Part shown: positions 51,764 through 60,989 of the stretch, one piece after another | How positions within the stretch are numbered: the stretch's first letter is position 1 | Layout: every line of letters begins with the position of its first letter | Source of the DNA: an uncultured Clostridia bacterium | GTDB taxonomy: Bacteria; Bacillota; Clostridia; Oscillospirales; Acutalibacteraceae | Length of the DNA stretch: 64,000 nt | Reading direction: 5' to 3' | Assembly: GCA_947593615.1 (NCBI GenBank) | Contig: CANQDR010000001.1 | Coordinates: 41,003 to 105,002, forward strand | The notes under the pieces: generated by a model | What the model saw: only the letters and a program-made list of their open reading frames with translations | Databases searched by the model: none | What the model was told of the DNA's origin: nothing | Position numbers and translations under genes: made by a program

Positions 51764-52972
51764 ATGAAACTCAACAAGGTTACTGTTGATGACCTCAATG
51801 TAAAGGGCAAAAAGGTTCTTGTCCGCTGCGATTTTAACGTACCTCTCAAAGACGGCGTTATCACAAACGACAACAGAATTACTGCTGCTCTTCCCACAAT
51901 TAAAAAGCTTATCGATGACGGCGGCAAGGTAATTCTCTGCTCACATCTCGGCAAGCCGAAGAACGGTCCCGAAGACAAGTTCTCACTTGCACCCGTTGCA
52001 GTAAGACTTTCAGAGCTTCTCGGCAAAGAAGTTGTTTTTGCCAATGATGATGAGGTAGTAGGCGAAAATGCTAAAAAGGCTGTTGCCCAAATGAATGACG
52101 GCGACGTTGTACTTCTTCAGAATACACGTTTCAGAAAAGAAGAAACTAAAAATCTTGAACCATTCTCAAGCGAACTTGCTTCACTTGCAGAAGTATTTGT
52201 AATGGACGCTTTCGGTTCTGCTCACCGCGCACACTGCTCAACTGCCGGCGTTACAGACCACATTAAGGAAACAGCAGTCGGTTATCTGATGCAGAAAGAA
52301 ATCAATTATCTCGGCAACGCTGTTGAAACTCCTGTTCGTCCGTTTGTTGCAATTCTCGGCGGCGCAAAGGTTGCCGACAAGCTCAACGTAATTTCAAATC
52401 TCCTTGAGAAGTGCGATACACTTATCATCGGAGGCGGTATGGCTTACACATTCTTAAAGGCACAGGGCAAGGAAGTTGGTCTTTCACTTGTTGACGATTC
52501 AAAGATTGACTATTGCAAGGAAATGATGGATAAAGCTGAAAAGCTCGGCAAAAAACTTCTTCTTCCCGTTGATACAACAATTGCAGCAGGATTTCCTGAC
52601 CCGATTGACGCTCCAATTGATGTAAAAGTTGTTGACACAGATAAAATTCCTGCCGATATGGAAGGTCTTGACATCGGCACAAAGACTCAGGAGCTCTTTG
52701 CTGACGCTGTTAAGAGCGCAAAAACGGTTGTATGGAACGGTCCTATGGGAGTATTTGAAAACCCGATCCTTGCAAAAGGTACTATTTCTGTTGCACAGGC
52801 TCTTGCAGAAACCGACGCTACAACAATTATCGGCGGCGGCGACAGCGCAGCGGCTGTTATTCAGCTCGGCTTTGCTGACAAAATGAGCCATATCTCTACA
52901 GGCGGCGGCGCTTCACTTGAATACCTCGAGGGTAAAACTCTTCCCGGTATAGCAGTAATCGCTGACAAATAA
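51764..52972 (+). CDS. pgk: Phosphoglycerate kinase
   Basis: The 402-residue enzyme has [32 protein letters not shown] and [13 protein letters not shown]. It converts 1,3-bisphosphoglycerate to 3-phosphoglycerate with ATP formation. AAAGGAATG lies before the ATG. It heads a run of lower-glycolysis genes (pgk-tpiA-gpmI). gap and eno are not in this cluster. A GGGCG/CGCCC hairpin separates it from tpiA. Confidence 0.98.
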   Translation: MKLNKVTVDDLNVKGKKVLVRCDFNVPLKDGVITNDNRITAALPTIKKLIDDGGKVILCSHLGKPKNGPEDKFSLAPVAVRLSELLGKEVVFANDDEVVGENAKKAVAQMNDGDVVLLQNTRFRKEETKNLEPFSSELASLAEVFVMDAFGSAHRAHCSTAGVTDHIKETAVGYLMQKEINYLGNAVETPVRPFVAILGGAKVADKLNVISNLLEKCDTLIIGGGMAYTFLKAQGKEVGLSLVDDSKIDYCKEMMDKAEKLGKKLLLPVDTTIAAGFPDPIDAPIDVKVVDTDKIPADMEGLDIGTKTQELFADAVKSAKTVVWNGPMGVFENPILAKGTISVAQALAETDATTIIGGGDSAAAVIQLGFADKMSHISTGGGASLEYLEGKTLPGIAVIADK

Positions 52973-52999
52973 TAAAACTATAATTATCTAATAATTTCT

Positions 53000-53023
53000 T
53001 ATGGGCGGGTAATCTCGCCCATA
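53000..53023 (+). terminator. Hairpin between pgk and tpiA
   Basis: TATGGGCG and CGCCCATA form an 8-bp stem with an 8-base loop about 25 bases after the pgk stop. The following tract (AAATC) has few Ts, so it may be an RNA-processing or stability element rather than a full terminator. Confidence 0.5.
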
Positions 53024-53092
53024 AAATCTATTATCAATTGAAATAAAATTCTGATTTTGCAGATACTATATATTATGAAAGGCTGATTTACA

Positions 53093-53860
53093 ATGGATAA
53101 GACAAAGAGAAAGGCAATTATTGCCGGAAACTGGAAAATGAATAAAACTCCTTCAGAGGCAAAAGAACTTCTGAACGCTATTGTACCTGCGGTAAAAGAC
53201 GCTGACTGCGAGGTTATCGCCTGCGTTCCATATGTTGACCTTTGTGTTGCTCTTGAAGCCACAAAGGGAACAAATGTTAAAATCGGCGCAGAAAACTGCC
53301 ACTGGGCAGAAAGCGGCGCATTCACAGGAGAAATTTCTACAGGTATGCTCAAGGAAATGGGTGTTGAATATGTAGTTATCGGTCACAGCGAAAGAAGACA
53401 GTATTTCGGTGAAACTGATGAAACTGTAAACAAGAGAACAAAAGCAGCTCTTGCAGCAGGCTTAAAGCCGATTGTCTGCGTAGGAGAGCTTCTTTGGGAG
53501 CGCGAGTGCGATATTACCGAGGAAGTAATTGCAAGACAGATTAAGCTTGACCTCTTTGATGTTTCTGCCGAGGATGTAAAAAATACAGTTATCGCTTACG
53601 AGCCTGTATGGGCTATCGGCACAGGAAAAACTGCTACGGCAGAACAGGCTGAAGAAGTATGCGCGTTTATCCGCGATACTCTTGCAAAGCTCTACAGCAA
53701 AGAGGTTGCTGACGCTGTAACAATTCAGTACGGCGGCTCAATGAACGACGGCAACGCTGACGAGCTTCTCTCAAAAACAAACGTAGACGGCGGACTTATC
53801 GGCGGAGCTTCGCTTGTTGCTGAAAAATTTGCCGCAATTGTAAAAGCCGCAAGCAAATAA
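53093..53860 (+). CDS. tpiA: Triosephosphate isomerase
   Basis: The 255-residue protein has the TIM-barrel signatures AGNWKMNKT, GHSERRQYFGE (with the catalytic His) and AYEPVWAIGTGKTA (catalytic Glu), and GGSMNDGNADELL. It interconverts dihydroxyacetone phosphate and glyceraldehyde-3-phosphate. A GAAAGG site precedes the ATG. It lies between pgk and gpmI, each separated by hairpin-containing intergenic gaps of 80-120 bases. Confidence 0.98.
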   Translation: MDKTKRKAIIAGNWKMNKTPSEAKELLNAIVPAVKDADCEVIACVPYVDLCVALEATKGTNVKIGAENCHWAESGAFTGEISTGMLKEMGVEYVVIGHSERRQYFGETDETVNKRTKAALAAGLKPIVCVGELLWERECDITEEVIARQIKLDLFDVSAEDVKNTVIAYEPVWAIGTGKTATAEQAEEVCAFIRDTLAKLYSKEVADAVTIQYGGSMNDGNADELLSKTNVDGGLIGGASLVAEKFAAIVKAASK

Positions 53861-53885
53861 GCAACTCTCACACATAAAATTTAAT

Positions 53886-53906
53886 GGGCGTACTCTTTGT
53901 ACGCCC
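53886..53906 (+). terminator. Hairpin between tpiA and gpmI
   Basis: GGGCGTAC and GTACGCCC form an 8-bp stem with a 5-base loop, then GTTTTAC. It starts 26 bases after the tpiA stop. It resembles the pgk-tpiA hairpin in its GGGCG/CGCCC core and may partly terminate or stabilise the mRNA. Confidence 0.55.
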
Positions 53907-53941
53907 GTTTTACTAACAAAGTACAGGAAAGGAATTAGTAT

Positions 53942-55453
53942 ATGAAAAAGCCTTTGATTTTAATGATTCTTGACGGTTTTGGAATTGCACCAGACAAAGG
54001 AAATGCGATCAAGGCCGCCAAAAGGCCAAATATTGATAAGATTTTCTCATCAAATCCAATTACTCAGATAGGCGCGTCGGGTATGGACGTAGGACTTCCC
54101 GACGGACAGATGGGCAACTCGGAAGTCGGTCATACAAATATAGGAGCAGGACGAATTGTCTATCAGGAGCTTACAAGAATTACAAAGACAATTAATGAAA
54201 ATAAGCTCAAAGACAATGAGGCTATTGTATCCGCTATGGACAAAGCGCTTGAAAACGGCACTGCACTTCATCTTATGGGTCTGCTTTCCGACGGCGGCGT
54301 TCACAGCCACAATACACACCTCTACGGTATTCTTGAGCTTGCCAAGAAAAAAGGACTTGAAAAAGTTTATATTCACGCTTTTCTTGACGGCCGTGACGTT
54401 CCTCCCTCAAGCGCTGCCGACTTTATTGAAGAATGTGTTGCCAAAACAGAAGAAATCGGCGTAGGCAAAATTGCTACTGTAATGGGCAGATACTACGCTA
54501 TGGACCGCGACAACCGCTGGGAACGCGTTGAAAAAGCATATGCCGCTATGGTTTACGGCGAGGGCGTTGAGGCTGAATGTCCTGTCTGCGCAGTCAAAAA
54601 TTCGTACAAAGAGGATGTTACCGACGAATTTGTTGTGCCGGCAGTTGTTAAGGGCGGTGCAAAAATTCAGCCAAATGACAGCGTAATTTTCTATAATTTC
54701 CGCCCCGACAGAGCCCGTGAAATAACAAGAACTCTTGTTGACCCGGATTTTAACGGCTTTGAAAGGAAAAATGGATTCTTCCCTGTCAACTTTGTTTGTA
54801 TGACTCAGTATGACGCTACAATGCCAAATGTTGACGTTGCATTTAAGCCTCAGGTACTAAAAAACACTCTCGGCGAGTACATCTCAAATCAGGGTATGGC
54901 TCAGCTCAGAATAGCAGAAACAGAAAAATATGCTCATGTAACTTTCTTCTTTAACGGCGGCGTTGAAAAACAATATCCGGGTGAGGACAGAATTCTTGTT
55001 AAGTCGCCGGCTGTTGCAACCTATGATTTACAGCCTGAAATGAGCGCTTACAAAGTTACCGACAAGCTCATTCCTGCAATTAAAAGCGGAAAGTATGACG
55101 TAATTATCCTTAACTACGCAAACTGTGATATGGTAGGCCACACAGGCGTATTTGAGGCGGCTGTAAAAGCCGTTGAAGCCGTTGATACCTGCGTAGGCAA
55201 GGTCGTTGAAGCTATCAGAGAAATGGACGGAGTTGCTCTTATAACCGCCGACCACGGCAATGCTGATAAAATGGTTGACGAAGACGGAGAACCGTTTACC
55301 GCTCACACAACAAATCCTGTTCCGTTCTGTGTAGTAGGATATGACTGTCAGCTCAGAGAAGGCGGCAGACTTGCAGATATTGCTCCTACAATGCTCAAAA
55401 TTCTCGGACTTTCTCAGCCTGAGGAAATGGACGGCACAAGCCTTATAAAATAA
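53942..55453 (+). CDS. gpmI: Phosphoglycerate mutase, 2,3-bisphosphoglycerate-independent
   Basis: The 503-residue enzyme has [34 protein letters not shown] (with the catalytic Ser), [10 protein letters not shown], and [10 protein letters not shown] for the two Mn sites. It converts 3-phosphoglycerate to 2-phosphoglycerate. GGAAAGGAA precedes the ATG. A strong hairpin follows, closing the pgk-tpiA-gpmI run. Confidence 0.97.
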   Translation: MKKPLILMILDGFGIAPDKGNAIKAAKRPNIDKIFSSNPITQIGASGMDVGLPDGQMGNSEVGHTNIGAGRIVYQELTRITKTINENKLKDNEAIVSAMDKALENGTALHLMGLLSDGGVHSHNTHLYGILELAKKKGLEKVYIHAFLDGRDVPPSSAADFIEECVAKTEEIGVGKIATVMGRYYAMDRDNRWERVEKAYAAMVYGEGVEAECPVCAVKNSYKEDVTDEFVVPAVVKGGAKIQPNDSVIFYNFRPDRAREITRTLVDPDFNGFERKNGFFPVNFVCMTQYDATMPNVDVAFKPQVLKNTLGEYISNQGMAQLRIAETEKYAHVTFFFNGGVEKQYPGEDRILVKSPAVATYDLQPEMSAYKVTDKLIPAIKSGKYDVIILNYANCDMVGHTGVFEAAVKAVEAVDTCVGKVVEAIREMDGVALITADHGNADKMVDEDGEPFTAHTTNPVPFCVVGYDCQLREGGRLADIAPTMLKILGLSQPEEMDGTSLIK

Positions 55454-55536
55454 CTGATATAATAATGAATTACTTTTCTTAACCCCCGAACTAAAATTAA
55501 CTTTTGTTTTTGGTGTATTAAACGATAAGTAAAAAG

Positions 55537-55577
55537 CCGCTGCAGATAAACTAATTTGTAACCTGCAGCGGTTTTTT
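55537..55577. terminator. Terminator between gpmI and the LCP gene
   Basis: CCGCTGCAG and CTGCAGCGG form a 9-bp stem around a 17-base loop, with six Ts on the plus side and an A-tract on the other. It can end both convergent transcripts. Confidence 0.88.
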
Positions 55578-55622
55578 ATTGCCTTTTATTTACATTCATC
55601 ATTAATATCGCTATATACTGTT

Positions 55623-56918
55623 TTATATAGGGGTATAGAATACATTAAGAAAAAGCTCGTAGAATTCCTTTTCATTAACATAAAACTCTGCATAAGTTTC
55701 ACCCATTTTTACCTCGCCAGGAACACTGCTCATATCAATTGACATACCGTTGCTTGTCACAGCAGTTTCTGCAAGATAACAAATTTTTGACGGATTAAGG
55801 TTTGTGCAAGTATATGGCGCAGATGCATTAAATAAATTAAGAGGTGTACTTATGTCACGTTTTGTCTGTACAATTGCTTTATCCATAAATGACTTTACGT
55901 AAGTCTGCTGTCGCCGCATTCTGAGATTATTGGCATCAACACGCTCCATACTTCGTGTTCTTACGAACGATTCCGCCATATCGCCCTCAAGATGATATGA
56001 CTGCCCCTCAACAAATTCTCCTATCGTTTCAGGTGATGTTACGTCTACTCCGCCTATACTGTCATTAACGGCAGCAATTCCGTTTAGGTCAATGGCAAGA
56101 TATGATTTTATTGGAATGTTATAAAACAGTCTTTTTACTGAGCTGACGGTATTTTCACAACTTCTTTCCTTGCCGTCGCCGTATGCATATGAAAGGCATA
56201 TCTGCTCTGTTTTCATACCAACATAAGTACCTGCTGCTGAATACTGTGTTACGTCAGTCATTGTGTCGCGCGAAATATTTATCATTGATATTTTTCCTGT
56301 TGATGTATCAACAGCCATTAACACAATGACATCCGCCTGTCCGCCGGTTCCGTTGGCAGCAGTTCCCTCAATCTCTCTTTTATCTATACCCATAAATAAA
56401 ATATTGGTTATGCTTTCATTAAGTTCATAAGTTTGTCCGTTATATATAATATACTGTCCCTGATTTTGTACCTCTACTCCTTCGGGGGCGGCAATTGAAT
56501 AATCAGTATTCATCATCATTTCCTGGCTGCCCGTATAAATGAGTATTGCCAACGTACTGACAACAATAACTACAATAGAAATCAAAACGCACGCTATGGA
56601 AATCAGCACCTTTTTCCATGTTTTCATACGCTTTTTTTTATGTCTTTTATTATGGCTGCTGTGATCTCCTCTATCTCTGTGACTGGCTACAATCTCATAA
56701 TCTTGTATTGATGAGCTGTCCTGTACCCTTACCTTCTTCTTCATTCTGCGCGGAGTTAAAAAAACATAATCATTAATATCATCATTTATAGATTTATCAT
56801 CTTTTTTATCATCAACACGTTTTCCATCCGATGTTATATACTCTATATTTTGGTTATTTGATTCATCCGTTGTTTCTTCATTTTCACTCATAAATTCATC
56901 ATTCTGTTTTTTCGTCAT
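55623..56918 (-). CDS. LytR-CpsA-Psr (LCP) family wall-polymer ligase
   Basis: The 431-residue protein has a long charged N-terminal cytoplasmic tail and a transmembrane helix at about 109-129 (VLISIACVLISIVVIVVSTLAIL). The extracellular LCP domain contains ITNILFMGIDKRE, VDTSTGKISMINISRDTM and SFVRTRSMERVDANNLRMRRQQ. LCP proteins attach teichoic acids or capsular polymers to peptidoglycan. The ATG behind GGGGGT overlaps the sortase stop by about 20 bases, so it is co-translated with the sortase. Its position beside a sortase suggests that polymer attachment and protein anchoring are coordinated. Confidence 0.92.
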   Translation of the reverse strand: MTKKQNDEFMSENEETTDESNNQNIEYITSDGKRVDDKKDDKSINDDINDYVFLTPRRMKKKVRVQDSSSIQDYEIVASHRDRGDHSSHNKRHKKKRMKTWKKVLISIACVLISIVVIVVSTLAILIYTGSQEMMMNTDYSIAAPEGVEVQNQGQYIIYNGQTYELNESITNILFMGIDKREIEGTAANGTGGQADVIVLMAVDTSTGKISMINISRDTMTDVTQYSAAGTYVGMKTEQICLSYAYGDGKERSCENTVSSVKRLFYNIPIKSYLAIDLNGIAAVNDSIGGVDVTSPETIGEFVEGQSYHLEGDMAESFVRTRSMERVDANNLRMRRQQTYVKSFMDKAIVQTKRDISTPLNLFNASAPYTCTNLNPSKICYLAETAVTSNGMSIDMSSVPGEVKMGETYAEFYVNEKEFYELFLNVFYTPI

Positions 56919-57699
56919 TTACCAATACCCCCTGAACAAGATAACGACCGTTTCCGCTGTTAAGACAAGTGCTGAGAACTATCATTTTATCGTCAACAGT
57001 CAGTTCTAATCCTTCTCTTACATTTTTACTTACTGAACGAGGATTTTCTATCATCTCAAGATAATCACTAAAAACTTTATCATCAGAAAAATCAAACGAG
57101 TTCATAATATGCCTGTCATCATATACGAATGCAGAAACTATTACGTATGTGAGCTTATGACCTTTTGTGTAAACAAATATGTTTTTATTTTTGCTAAAAA
57201 ATTCAGAATTTTCAAATTTATGCAAGTCGGCAAACATCGAACCGTCAGCCATATTATGACCGTATAGCACTGTTACTCTGTCAGAATAATCTTTTTTGTT
57301 ACAAATTTGTGAATATATTGCACCCGGATAGCTGTAATTCATATAAATGTCATGGTCAAGATAAAAATTATCATCAACAGCACTCTGGCATACAGGATAG
57401 TTAATATTCGTATTCGGAATATAAATCCACGAATATATATCAGGATTTTGTTTTGTAAGCGTATCAAAATCAACCGGATTATCGGCAATATTAGTGTCAA
57501 TATCTGATGGTGTCGTTATTCCTGTGTTCCCTTCAGAGTTTGACATTCCAACAGCGTATGAACTTGCTATTTTATTGTATTCATTCTTGGCTTTTATGCC
57601 GTCTATTCCCTTGAAAACTATATATAAGCAAGTACCGATAAAAATAATTGCAAATAAAATAATTATAGCTATTACAATAATTTTCCGCTTATTTTTCAT
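56899..57699 (-). CDS. srtB: Class B sortase
   Basis: Starting at the ATG at 57699 with GGGTGAT upstream, the protein has 266 residues. It has an N-terminal membrane anchor (about 7-29) and a sortase domain with His148 in YGHNM, Cys245 in LSTC and Arg252 in NGRYLVQG. The extra N-terminal helical segment and the SGNGRYLVQGVL end fit class B. It is a membrane transpeptidase that cleaves a sorting signal and joins the protein to peptidoglycan. The adjacent upstream gene encodes a small protein ending with SPQTG, its most likely substrate. Ten in-frame upstream codons are excluded. Confidence 0.92.
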   Translation of the reverse strand: MKNKRKIIVIAIIILFAIIFIGTCLYIVFKGIDGIKAKNEYNKIASSYAVGMSNSEGNTGITTPSDIDTNIADNPVDFDTLTKQNPDIYSWIYIPNTNINYPVCQSAVDDNFYLDHDIYMNYSYPGAIYSQICNKKDYSDRVTVLYGHNMADGSMFADLHKFENSEFFSKNKNIFVYTKGHKLTYVIVSAFVYDDRHIMNSFDFSDDKVFSDYLEMIENPRSVSKNVREGLELTVDDKMIVLSTCLNSGNGRYLVQGVLVNDEKTE

Positions 57700-57755
57700 A
57701 AGTATCACCCTATGTGAGTATTCTACCATTTTATCAATATGTTGTCAATTAACAA

Positions 57756-57781
57756 AAGGCTTCCGCGTTTACGGAAGCCTT
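57756..57781 (-). terminator. Terminator of the SPQTG-protein gene
   Basis: AAGGCTTCCG and CGGAAGCCTT form a 10-bp stem with a 6-base loop. On the minus strand it is followed by TTGTT-type bases, 49 bases beyond the stop of the SPQTG protein gene and about 55 bases before the sortase start. Read-through would allow both genes to be expressed together. Confidence 0.75.
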
Positions 57782-57830
57782 AAAATTTCAATACAATTAA
57801 AGTTAGCTCTATTTGCTTTTGCCGACAAAA

Positions 57831-58322
57831 TTATTTGCTGCTTGACTTAACAAGCTTTAATACTGCTGCACCGCAAGTTGCAACTGAAAGGAGCATAACT
57901 GCATACGGAATAAAATCATTTGAACCTGTCTGAGGAGAAGTACCTGAACCGTCCTTATTAACTGTACCTGTTTCTACAGTTGATGAACCCTGCTTTTTAA
58001 AATAAGGTGTAGCTTTAGCATCACCAGAAATAAAGATAGTAATATCGCCATCAGTCAGACTGTCATTGGTTCTGTACGGACCTGAAATCTCCCAATGGTC
58101 AAATATATAACCTGCATTCGGTGTCGCAGATAATTGAACTTCTTCTTCGCCGTTTTCATTAATACCGCCTATGTAATTATACGTTCCGATACCGCCGACA
58201 GTTGGAACCACTTCAACATCATATCTGTAAGTCGAAGCCTGAGGGCTGTCAACAGCAAAAGCTGGAAACGCTGATAAAGCAATTAATAACACAGCAAAAA
58301 TAATAGAAACTGTCTTTTTCAT
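57831..58322 (-). CDS. Small cell-wall-anchored protein with SPQTG sorting signal
   Basis: The 163-residue protein has a signal peptide (residues 1-23, ending AFA). A beta-rich region of about 80 residues contains SATPNAGYIFDHWEISG, typical of InlB/Flg_new-type bacterial repeats. A Gly/Ser linker then leads to the C-terminal sorting signal: SPQTG at 129-133, a hydrophobic segment (FIPYAVMLLSVATCGAAVL) and a basic tail (KLVKSSSK). The SPQTG motif fits class B sortases with relaxed (S/P)PxTG recognition, as described for Clostridioides difficile. The sortase is the next gene. A good AGGAGG site and promoter precede it. Confidence 0.9.
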   Translation of the reverse strand: MKKTVSIIFAVLLIALSAFPAFAVDSPQASTYRYDVEVVPTVGGIGTYNYIGGINENGEEEVQLSATPNAGYIFDHWEISGPYRTNDSLTDGDITIFISGDAKATPYFKKQGSSTVETGTVNKDGSGTSPQTGSNDFIPYAVMLLSVATCGAAVLKLVKSSSK

Positions 58323-58388
58323 AATTATAAAATCCTCCTAATACATAATTACAGTAGTTCATAAAAGACTACTCTTAAAATCATAATT

Positions 58389-58417
58389 AGTATATCACAA
58401 AAATTTTGATATGTAAA
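58389..58417 (-). promoter_or_regulatory. Promoter for the SPQTG-protein gene
   Basis: On the minus strand TTTACA (58412-58417) and TATACT (58389-58394) are 17 bases apart, about 70 bases upstream of the ATG. This 58323-58666 gap also holds the divergent nadA promoter and leader. Confidence 0.65.
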
Positions 58418-58508
58418 TAATAAATTTAAAAATTTTTTAAAAAAATAAAAGTTTTGACATTTTATTTTTTAATTTTACAAAATATGGTATATGATTATTT
58501 ATTTACTA

Positions 58509-58538
58509 TTGCATATGAAGATATTTATATTGTATAAT
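58509..58538 (+). promoter_or_regulatory. Promoter for nadA
   Basis: TTGCAT at 58509 and TATAAT at 58533 are 18 bases apart. The transcript should start near 58545, just before the leader structure. Confidence 0.65.
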
Positions 58539-58547
58539 AGAGTTATT

Positions 58548-58617
58548 AGCTGAATTTTCTCGGCATCTTTCTAAGTTAAAGATTCCATTTCATAAGACCG
58601 ACAAAAAACAGCTTTTT
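58548..58617 (+). ncRNA. Possible structured leader of nadA
   Basis: AGCTG (58548) pairs with CAGCT (58609), TCGG (58560) with CCGA (58598) and ATCTTT (58565) with AAAGAT (58578), in nested order. Five Ts follow the outer stem. The predicted transcription start lies only a few bases before the outer stem. Each stem is short, so the fold is only a suggestion; no known NAD riboswitch consensus was recognised. Confidence 0.35.
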
Positions 58618-58666
58618 ATAATAAAATAATAGGAATAGATGAAGTATTATGAAAGGAACATATATT

Positions 58667-59584
58667 ATGAATATTGAACAGTTACAGAATAAAATTACCG
58701 AATTAAAAAAAGAAAATGATGTCTGCATTCTTGCTCACAGTTATCAGGCACACGAAATTCTTGAAATTGCTGACTTTACCGGTGACAGCTACAAACTCAG
58801 TGTTGATGCAAGTAAAGTTGAAAATAAAAATATCCTTATGTGCGGCGTCCGCTTTATGGCTGAAACCTGTAAAATACTTTCTCCTGAAAAAAAAGTATAT
58901 CTCGCGCAGCCCATTGCAGGATGCAGTATGGCTGATCAGATGGATAAACAGCTTATTTCTCAGATTAAGGAGATGTATCCTGACTATTCCGTAGTAGCAT
59001 ACATAAACACAACAGCCGATTTAAAAACTATTTGCGATGTGTGTGTAACAAGCTCATCGGCAGTTAAAATTGTGAATAATATAGAAAACAAAAATATTCT
59101 GTTTATACCCGACTGTAATCTGGGCGACTATGTAGCTAAGCAATGTCCCGAAAAGAACATTAAGCTTTTAAGCGGCGGCTGCCCTATCCATGCCTGTGTA
59201 AATACCGATGATGTTAAAAAAGCAAAGGCATTACATCCTGACGCAGAACTTCTTGTACATCCCGAATGTGTTCCTGAAGTCGTTGCAATGGCGGATTATG
59301 TCGGCTCAACCTCAGGTATTATGAATTATGCAATAAATTCCGACAAAAAGGATTTTATTATAGGCACTGAAATAAGTATTGCGGAACATCTGCAATATAA
59401 GTGCCCCGAAAAGAATTTCTATTTCCTCTCATTAAAGCTTATCTGCCCAAATATGAAATCTACAACTCTTGCTGACGTTTATAACTGTCTTGCAGGAAAA
59501 GGCGGAGAAGAAATTATCTTGGATGATGATACAATAAAAGACGCTAAAAAATGTATTGATGAAATGATAAGGCTCGGCGGCTGA
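58667..59584 (+). CDS. nadA: Quinolinate synthase
   Basis: Starting at the ATG at 58667 with AAAGGA 9 bases upstream, the protein has 305 residues. It has the NadA features DVCILAHSYQAHEI, MCGVRFMAETCKIL, GGCPIHACVN and LKLICPNMKSTT, where three conserved cysteines hold the 4Fe-4S cluster. It condenses iminoaspartate with dihydroxyacetone phosphate to quinolinate, the de novo NAD pathway. nadB and nadC are not adjacent, so the iminoaspartate source must lie elsewhere. Six upstream in-frame codons are excluded. Confidence 0.95.
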   Translation: MNIEQLQNKITELKKENDVCILAHSYQAHEILEIADFTGDSYKLSVDASKVENKNILMCGVRFMAETCKILSPEKKVYLAQPIAGCSMADQMDKQLISQIKEMYPDYSVVAYINTTADLKTICDVCVTSSSAVKIVNNIENKNILFIPDCNLGDYVAKQCPEKNIKLLSGGCPIHACVNTDDVKKAKALHPDAELLVHPECVPEVVAMADYVGSTSGIMNYAINSDKKDFIIGTEISIAEHLQYKCPEKNFYFLSLKLICPNMKSTTLADVYNCLAGKGGEEIILDDDTIKDAKKCIDEMIRLGG

Positions 59585-59672
59585 AAATAGGATAACTCAA
59601 GTAACATCATGAAAGGAACGGTACTGTGCGCACAGAATCTATCAAAATAATTTTGTGTTAACTCGGTATTAA

Positions 59673-60758
59673 ATGGCGCTTATAATGGTAAAAAAAGCAT
59701 TAATTGCAATGAGCGGAGGGGTTGACAGCTCAGTTGCCGCTTACCTCATAAAACAAATGGGATATGACTCAACAGGAATTACACTCAAGCTTTTTGACAA
59801 TGACGAGATCGGCGAGAAAAAGGAGAAAACCTGCTGTTCACTTGATGATATTGACGACGCACGCAATGTATGCCTCAAAATTGGAATTCCCTATTATGTA
59901 TATAACTTTAAAGACAGTTTTAAAGAAAACGTAATATCCCGTTTTATAGACGCTTACGAAAACGGCACTACTCCCAATCCCTGCATTGACTGCAACCGAT
60001 TCATTAAGTTTGAAAAGCTTATGCGCAGAGCGGAAGAGCTCGACTTTGACTATGTTGTGACGGGACATTATGCTATAATTGAATATGATGAAAATTCAAA
60101 AAGATATTTACTTAAAAAATCGACTGATGCAACTAAAGACCAGAGCTACGTACTTTATTCTCTTACGCAGAAACAGCTTGCAAAGACACTTTTTCCGCTC
60201 GGGAATATGACCAAAGAAAATGTCCGTAAAATTGCGGAGGAACTCGGTTTTATCAACGCGCGCAAGCATGACAGCCAGGATATATGCTTTGTATCTGACG
60301 GCGATTATGCTAAATTCATTGAACAATATACGGGCAGAACTTATCCGCACGGAAAATTTGTTGATGAAAGCGGAAATATTCTCGGCGAACATAAGGGGAT
60401 TATACGTTATACAATCGGGCAGCGTAAAGGACTTGGTCTTGCCCTTCCCCACCCTATGTATGTAAAGGAAAAAGACCTTGAAAACAATAAAGTTATTCTC
60501 TGCGAAAACGGCGGTCTGTTTTCAAAAGAATTGTATGCTACTGACATTAACCTTATTTCCTACGAAAGAATTGAAAGTCCAATCAAGATAAAAGCTCGTG
60601 TTAGATATAATCAGCCTGAACAGAGCGCAGTGGCTGAACAAATTGACGAAAATACAATCCATATTGTTTTTGATAAACCTCAGCGCGCAATATCAAAAGG
60701 ACAAGCAGTCGTTCTGTATGACGGCGACTATGTTGTAGGCGGAGGAACTATAATTTAA
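59673..60758 (+). CDS. mnmA: tRNA-specific 2-thiouridylase MnmA
   Basis: The 361-residue enzyme has the PP-loop AMSGGVDSSVAAYL, the cysteine motif NPCIDCNRFIKFEKL, and DICFVSDGDYAKFI with the second catalytic cysteine. A C-terminal beta domain includes GQRKGLGLALPHP. It thiolates U34 of tRNA-Glu, -Gln and -Lys. The start is uncertain: ATG at 59673 or 59685, neither with a strong ribosome site. An 11-codon ORF with its own AAAGGA lies at 59626-59661 upstream and might couple translation. A terminator follows. Confidence 0.95.
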   Translation: MALIMVKKALIAMSGGVDSSVAAYLIKQMGYDSTGITLKLFDNDEIGEKKEKTCCSLDDIDDARNVCLKIGIPYYVYNFKDSFKENVISRFIDAYENGTTPNPCIDCNRFIKFEKLMRRAEELDFDYVVTGHYAIIEYDENSKRYLLKKSTDATKDQSYVLYSLTQKQLAKTLFPLGNMTKENVRKIAEELGFINARKHDSQDICFVSDGDYAKFIEQYTGRTYPHGKFVDESGNILGEHKGIIRYTIGQRKGLGLALPHPMYVKEKDLENNKVILCENGGLFSKELYATDINLISYERIESPIKIKARVRYNQPEQSAVAEQIDENTIHIVFDKPQRAISKGQAVVLYDGDYVVGGGTII

Positions 60759-60787
60759 CTGCGAATAAAATACATTAAACACTAAAT

Positions 60788-60830
60788 ACCACCGTAACAG
60801 CTGTAAACAAGCTGTTTTACGGTGGTTTTA
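60788..60830 (+). terminator. Terminator of mnmA
   Basis: A long stem (ACCACCGTAACAGC with GCTGTTTTACGGTGGT, small bulge) ends in TTTTA, about 30 bases after the mnmA stop. Confidence 0.85.
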
Positions 60831-60886
60831 ATTTCATCATTTAAAATTTTATTATCTTAACTTGTATGATTTTTATTCTGCATTAA

Positions 60887-60915
60887 TTGACAAATTACTG
60901 TTTAAATGCGATAAT
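60887..60915 (+). promoter_or_regulatory. Promoter for valS
   Basis: A perfect TTGACA at 60887 and GATAAT at 60910 are 17 bases apart. The valS start is about 75 bases downstream, too short for a T-box. Confidence 0.72.
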
Positions 60916-60989
60916 ATATAGGTATATATAAAAGAGGTGTATTTTCACACTTATATAAATTACTTTGCAATGTATGAGGAGATATGTTT

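Noticed and set aside
60759..60989. T-box leader for valS.
   Set aside because: The hairpin here is the mnmA terminator; the valS promoter is only about 75 bases from its start and no T-box core was seen.
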